18,612 nt of DNA from PeH17 sp964414925 (GTDB lineage: Bacteria > Bacillota > Clostridia > Christensenellales > CAG-138). A program made the translations under genes and the position numbers. The notes under the pieces were generated by a model, which saw nothing but the letters and a program-made list of their open reading frames with translations, was not told the origin of the DNA and did not search any database. Below are positions 15,243 through 18,612 of this stretch, piece after piece. Numbering within the stretch: the first letter of the stretch is position 1; each line of letters opens with the position of its first letter. The DNA is taken from positions 1 through 18,612 of the forward strand of contig CAYPXV010000022.1 of assembly GCA_964414925.1 (NCBI GenBank), given 5' to 3'.

Positions 15243-15264
15243 TCAAACAACCTCCTTCAGATTA

Positions 15265-15293
15265 ATTTTAAATTATCTTTTTAAAAAAGTCAA
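15265..15293 (-). promoter_or_regulatory. Candidate promoter of the exported unknown-function gene
   Basis: TTGACT (15293-15288), a 17-base spacer and TAAAAT (15270-15265) on the minus strand. The predicted start at about 15258 would put GAAGGAGG at the very 5' end of the mRNA. It allows expression independent of yunB. Confidence 0.6.
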
Positions 15294-15299
15294 GAGGTT

Positions 15300-15938
15300 T
15301 TATTCGTCTTCAGGCAATAAATTCAACGCATCTTCGACGGAGTCTATGTTTGTAAACGCATTGGGCACCGAACCTACAATGACGGTCTCGTATAAAATTG
15401 CGGTATGAGAAAAGTTTACTGTTTGCATTTCTCCCGCAAGAACGAATTTCGTGCTGCAAGAAAGGGTTAAGATAATTTCCAGTTTTGTCTGATTAACGCC
15501 TTGAGAGATGAAGTTTGATTTAAGCTTCGGGCGAACACTGCTTACGGTTGAAAAGTTAACCTTTATTTTTCCACCCTTACCGCTCAACGATATAAGCGGA
15601 ATGAGGTTGCCGACGGAAACCATAGTGCCGACATCACCCGATTCATTTATCAAACGCTGTGCGGTGGTACATATTTTCGAAACCTCGGAATTTAATTCGG
15701 AGGTACTTATAAATAGGAAAGAATTTCCGCTGACATCCGATTCGAGTTTGGTAAGTTCGGGGCAATTCCACCTTGATATTTCGGTATTGATTGCATCGCT
15801 CAGCACTTCGATATTTAATCCTCTAACCTGTTCAAGAGCCAATTGCCTTACGGAGTTACCTGCAATAAGTTCAAGAGCCGTCACCGCCAGTATAAATGCT
15901 AAAACAGTAAACAAAATTATTTTTTTAATAAGTTTCAT
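15300..15938 (-). CDS. yunB: Sporulation protein YunB-like
   Basis: A 212-residue, N-terminally anchored protein (membrane helix at about 5-25) of the YunB family, which in Bacillus is made in the mother cell under sigma-E and is needed for normal sporulation. The match rests mainly on the C-terminal half: the segment FISQGVNQTKLEIILTL, corresponding to the family's FxxxGINQT, and ETVIVGSVPNAF near the end. I place the start at 15938, because GGAGG (15948-15944) sits 5 bases before it. The in-frame ATG at 15950 overlaps that site and would add only MEGT. I cannot point to a convincing sigma-E promoter. It shares the 119-130 bp upstream gap with the divergent tcdA gene. Confidence 0.85.
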   Translation of the reverse strand: MKLIKKIILFTVLAFILAVTALELIAGNSVRQLALEQVRGLNIEVLSDAINTEISRWNCPELTKLESDVSGNSFLFISTSELNSEVSKICTTAQRLINESGDVGTMVSVGNLIPLISLSGKGGKIKVNFSTVSSVRPKLKSNFISQGVNQTKLEIILTLSCSTKFVLAGEMQTVNFSHTAILYETVIVGSVPNAFTNIDSVEDALNLLPEDE

Positions 15939-15943
15939 TGTAC

Positions 15944-15948
15944 CCTCC
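15944..15948 (-). promoter_or_regulatory. yunB: Ribosome binding site that sets the yunB start
   Basis: GGAGG on the minus strand, 5 bases before the ATG at 15938 and overlapping the longer candidate start at 15950. It therefore favours the shorter protein. Confidence 0.75.
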
Positions 15949-16011
15949 ATATTGATGTAAAATATTCATAAGCAGAAATAAAAGTTCCAAAAAACGGAAA
16001 AGACGTAAGGG

Positions 16012-16039
16012 TTGCAATATTAGACAAATGTGTTATAAT
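16012..16039 (+). promoter_or_regulatory. Sigma-A promoter for tcdA operon
   Basis: TTGCAA (16012-16017), a 16-base spacer and TATAAT (16034-16039) preceded by TGT, an extended -10. The predicted start near 16046 gives a leader of about 24 bases that contains the GGAG ribosome site. Confidence 0.75.
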
Positions 16040-16069
16040 TTAAGTAATCGATAAGCGGAGAAGAATCAA

Positions 16070-16777
16070 ATGAAAAAGAGTTTTTACAGAACTGCCATGT
16101 TGTTGGGAGAAGAAGCGGAAGAAAAACTGAATAACTCATCCGTGATTGTGTTCGGTGTCGGCGGCGTAGGCGGTCATGCTGCGGAATCTCTTGCACGTTG
16201 CGGACTGGGTAAAATAATACTTGTCGATTCGGCAAGTGTTAAACCGAGCAATTTAAACAGACAGCTCTGCGCCGAAAAATCAACAATCGGTATGCCGAAA
16301 GTCGCTGCAATGAAAAAAAGGATTGAAGCAGTGAGCGATTGCGATGTAAGCTGTATGGACGGTTTTGTCGGTTATGATAACATCAGCGAATTTTTTTCAC
16401 AAAAAATCGATGTCGTTATTGATGCGGTTGACACCGTAAGCGCAAAGCTTGCGATTATCGAAAAAAGCATTGAGCTGGGAATACCTGTTTTATCGTCCAT
16501 GGGCGCAGGCAACAGACTTGACCCTACAAAGGTAAGAACGGGTGACATCTATTCCACCGCAATTGACCCGTTGGCAAGGGTTATGCGCAGGGAGCTTAGG
16601 AGAAGAAACGTGCCATCACTCAAAGTGGTGTATTCACTTGAAGAACCGACAAAGCCCCTGATTCCCACTCCCGACCCCGATATGAAAAAAGATTCGCCCG
16701 CAAGTGTTCCGTTTGTGCCCGCTGCATTCGGACTTTGTTTGGCTGCGGAAGCCGTAAAAATTATTTTAAACGAATAG
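16070..16777 (+). CDS. tcdA: tRNA threonylcarbamoyladenosine dehydratase (TcdA/CsdL, ThiF superfamily)
   Basis: E1-like enzyme that uses ATP to cyclise the t6A modification at position 37 of ANN-decoding tRNAs to ct6A. It has 235 residues, normal for Firmicute members. Motifs: the nucleotide-binding GVGGVGG at 29-35, the adenylation residues SNLNRQ at 60-65, GMPKV with Lys77, and DAVDTVSAK at 118-126. MGAGNRLDP and the family segment ARVMRRELRRR are further landmarks, and the end (VPAAFGLCLAAEAVK) matches the TcdA core. It starts 9 bases after GGAG. The next gene follows after 9 bases with a strong ribosome site, so both are likely in one transcript. Other ThiF-superfamily enzymes are less likely because the MRRELRRR segment is TcdA-typical. 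Confidence 0.93.
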   Translation: MKKSFYRTAMLLGEEAEEKLNNSSVIVFGVGGVGGHAAESLARCGLGKIILVDSASVKPSNLNRQLCAEKSTIGMPKVAAMKKRIEAVSDCDVSCMDGFVGYDNISEFFSQKIDVVIDAVDTVSAKLAIIEKSIELGIPVLSSMGAGNRLDPTKVRTGDIYSTAIDPLARVMRRELRRRNVPSLKVVYSLEEPTKPLIPTPDPDMKKDSPASVPFVPAAFGLCLAAEAVKIILNE

Positions 16778-16786
16778 GAGGAAAAA

Positions 16787-18612
16787 ATGAAAAAGGCATT
16801 ATCACTTTTACTTGTTGCAATATTCCTGTGTTGCAATATTTTATTTACCGCACAAAATTCCCTTGCGGAGGTGCAAAGGGACTGCTTCGGTAGACGAATA
16901 ACCACCCGTGCCTCGCAGCATGATATCGACGATGATTTCTCGTTCATCAATGTACTTCTCGGTACTAACGGCGCAACGAGTATTACCGTTGATTTATGCG
17001 GAGCTTACTACATAAATAATAATCTGCGCTCGCTCTACGGTAGCGAAACCGAGCCGTACAGGATTAATATTTCCGTTTCCGGCAACAAAATTAAGGTCAC
17101 TCATAACGGCACTTCGCTCATTACCGCACAAACCGTTATAATAAACCGTGTTAATTTAAATGAATCCGCAGGTTATCTCATCGTAAACGGATGCACTGAC
17201 GGACTTGCCGACGGCAGAAGTTATCTGGGAAACCTCAATATAAGCGTAAACAATAATAATGCTCTGCACGTAATTAACAACGTACCCACCGCACATTATC
17301 TTTACGGCATTATTCCTTATGAAATGAGCGAAAGCTGTGATATTGACGCACTGCGTGCGCAGGCTATAACGTCCAAATCCTATGCTTTCGGTTTTCCTTA
17401 TGCCAAAAACGGCTATGACATCACCGATTCTATGAACTATCAGGGTTATCGCGGCTACAAAAAGGGATACCCCAAATGTATGCAGGCTTGTTTGGATGTC
17501 TGCGGTGAGATTTTGTCGTATAATTCCAAAATCGAATTGACATTTTACGGAGCTACCAACGGCGGTGAAACCGATAAACCCGCAAATGTTTTCGGTTCAT
17601 CTTCCATAAATGATGCCTATGAAATGAAAATCGACGATATTGATTTCGAACAAACACCCAACAAACGTCAAACCCTGGAGATTACCTACGGCGAAACCCC
17701 TCAAAATGAGAAGTTCTGTTCGCTTGTTGAATCGGAAGCAAAATCCATGCTCGGCTATGACGTTGAACTTATCTCTGTCGATTATGCCATTGCCCATACG
17801 CCCAAAAACGAAGGCAGCATAAGAAATTTTACAATGTTGCAGCTTTGTGTTCAAGTCAAGAGCAATGAGCGAACACTGAACATCGACCTTGACTTTGACA
17901 TAACCAAGCTTAAAACGGCAGGAGTTTTTACACGTTCCTATAAAATCTATTGGAGTAAACAGACACAAACCGGCTGCGAAATTTACTTTTGCCGTTGGGG
18001 TCACGGACTCGGTCTGAGCCAGTACGGTGCGCAAGCAAGGGCACTTGACGGTAACAGTTATAAGGAAATTTTGAATTTCTATTTTTCAAAGTTTACCTTG
18101 AATACCAATGTCACGGAGTTAAACCCCGAACGCCCCCAAGCTTATACGCAGCAAATCCTTGCCTACGGTGTCATTACAGGCAATTCAGTAAACTTCCGTT
18201 CCGGTCCCGGTACAAGCTACTCTGCCATTATGCAGCTAAATAGCGGACAACATCTTGACATTATCGGTGCTAATTCTAACGGTTGGCTTATCTGTATTGC
18301 CGATGGCTGCCTCGGCTATGTAAGCGGAAAATATGTCGATATTCCGTTCTTTCCTTCGCCCGAAAACGGCGTGTTTATGTATCATCAAGCTGTCATCACC
18401 GATACCTGCACAGCATATGATGTTCCGGGCGAACTCGGCTCTGTAACCGCAACTTTTTATGCAGGCGAAACCGTTACCATACGACATATCATCGGTGAAT
18501 TTTACTACATAACTTCCAAGGATGGTCGCAATGGTTTCATCTCCTCCTCCAATGCCTCCATACGTTACTACTCCATCACTTCACCCGTGTTGGATAACCT
18601 GCATATGCATGG
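16787..18612 (+). CDS. Secreted SpoIID/LytB-domain protein with bacterial SH3 repeats (3' end outside window)
   Basis: Probable cell-wall enzyme or its relative. The first 608 codons are open to the window end with no stop. Residues 1-27 form a signal peptide (cleavage near NSLA-EV). The SpoIID/LytB domain spans about 160-440, with YLYGIIPYEM at 171-180 where Glu179 matches the catalytic Glu of SpoIID. DALRAQAITSKSYA and the closing motif WGHGLGLSQYGAQARA (404-419) complete it. A bacterial SH3 domain follows at about 461-519 (NSVNFRSGPGTSYSAI, GYVSGKYVDI), then a second, weaker SH3-like repeat at about 536-592. SpoIID cuts denuded glycan strands during engulfment; with SH3 domains this copy may instead act in vegetative wall turnover. 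Start chosen at 16787 after GGAGG with 5-base spacing, 9 bases after tcdA. Confidence 0.9.
   Translation, partial: MKKALSLLLVAIFLCCNILFTAQNSLAEVQRDCFGRRITTRASQHDIDDDFSFINVLLGTNGATSITVDLCGAYYINNNLRSLYGSETEPYRINISVSGNKIKVTHNGTSLITAQTVIINRVNLNESAGYLIVNGCTDGLADGRSYLGNLNISVNNNNALHVINNVPTAHYLYGIIPYEMSESCDIDALRAQAITSKSYAFGFPYAKNGYDITDSMNYQGYRGYKKGYPKCMQACLDVCGEILSYNSKIELTFYGATNGGETDKPANVFGSSSINDAYEMKIDDIDFEQTPNKRQTLEITYGETPQNEKFCSLVESEAKSMLGYDVELISVDYAIAHTPKNEGSIRNFTMLQLCVQVKSNERTLNIDLDFDITKLKTAGVFTRSYKIYWSKQTQTGCEIYFCRWGHGLGLSQYGAQARALDGNSYKEILNFYFSKFTLNTNVTELNPERPQAYTQQILAYGVITGNSVNFRSGPGTSYSAIMQLNSGQHLDIIGANSNGWLICIADGCLGYVSGKYVDIPFFPSPENGVFMYHQAVITDTCTAYDVPGELGSVTATFYAGETVTIRHIIGEFYYITSKDGRNGFISSSNASIRYYSITSPVLDNLHMH

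Noticed and set aside
15951..16069. Sigma-E promoter for yunB
   Set aside because: Expected from the Bacillus counterpart, but I could not find -35 and -10 elements at correct spacing that I would defend.

Overview
The window looks like chromosome of a low-to-moderate GC, Gram-positive, spore-forming Firmicute, most likely class Clostridia (an Oscillospiraceae/Ruminococcaceae-type gut anaerobe). I infer this from the lineage-typical ruvX-DUF1292 pair, a YunB sporulation protein, a SpoIID/LytB-domain protein, consensus sigma-A promoters, strong GGAGG ribosome binding sites and a Q/N-rich Rho of the kind known from clostridia. No tRNA, rRNA, insertion sequence, phage or CRISPR array is visible; the region reads as ordinary chromosome with several unusual versions of familiar proteins.

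Layout. (1) Bases 1-7932, minus strand: an oligopeptide ABC transporter operon read oppA-oppB-oppC-oppD-oppF, with oppF cut by the window edge. A consensus promoter sits before the lipoprotein gene oppA. A structured 177-bp spacer separates oppA from oppB, and the other four genes abut or overlap by one base. (2) Bases 8173-9643, plus strand: ruvX (pre-16S rRNA nuclease), a small acidic DUF1292 protein and an MntP-type manganese exporter, from a promoter to a clear terminator. (3) Bases 9664-11725, plus: a perfect-consensus promoter, a 136-base leader with a possible 34-codon ORF, and rho, which carries a long Q/N/Y/G-rich insertion. (4) Bases 11736-14141, minus: a divergent prs-type gene followed by rarA. 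(5) Bases 14220-15938, minus: yunB, then an exported protein of unknown function with its own promoter and terminator. (6) Bases 16012-18612, plus: tcdA (t6A dehydratase) followed 9 bases later by a secreted SpoIID/LytB-SH3 protein that runs off the window.

The most unusual biology is in two places. The Opp transporter is enlarged in several subunits at once: OppD carries about 350 extra residues in its helical subdomain, OppC about 220 in its first extracellular loop, OppF about 45 charged residues, and OppA is 814 residues long. OppD has also lost all four cysteines of the usual C-terminal Cys motif. Together this suggests a co-evolved, remodelled peptide importer. Rho has a segment of about 65 residues that is 95% Q, N, Y and G with near-identical repeats, a strong candidate for a prion-like or phase-separating domain controlling termination.
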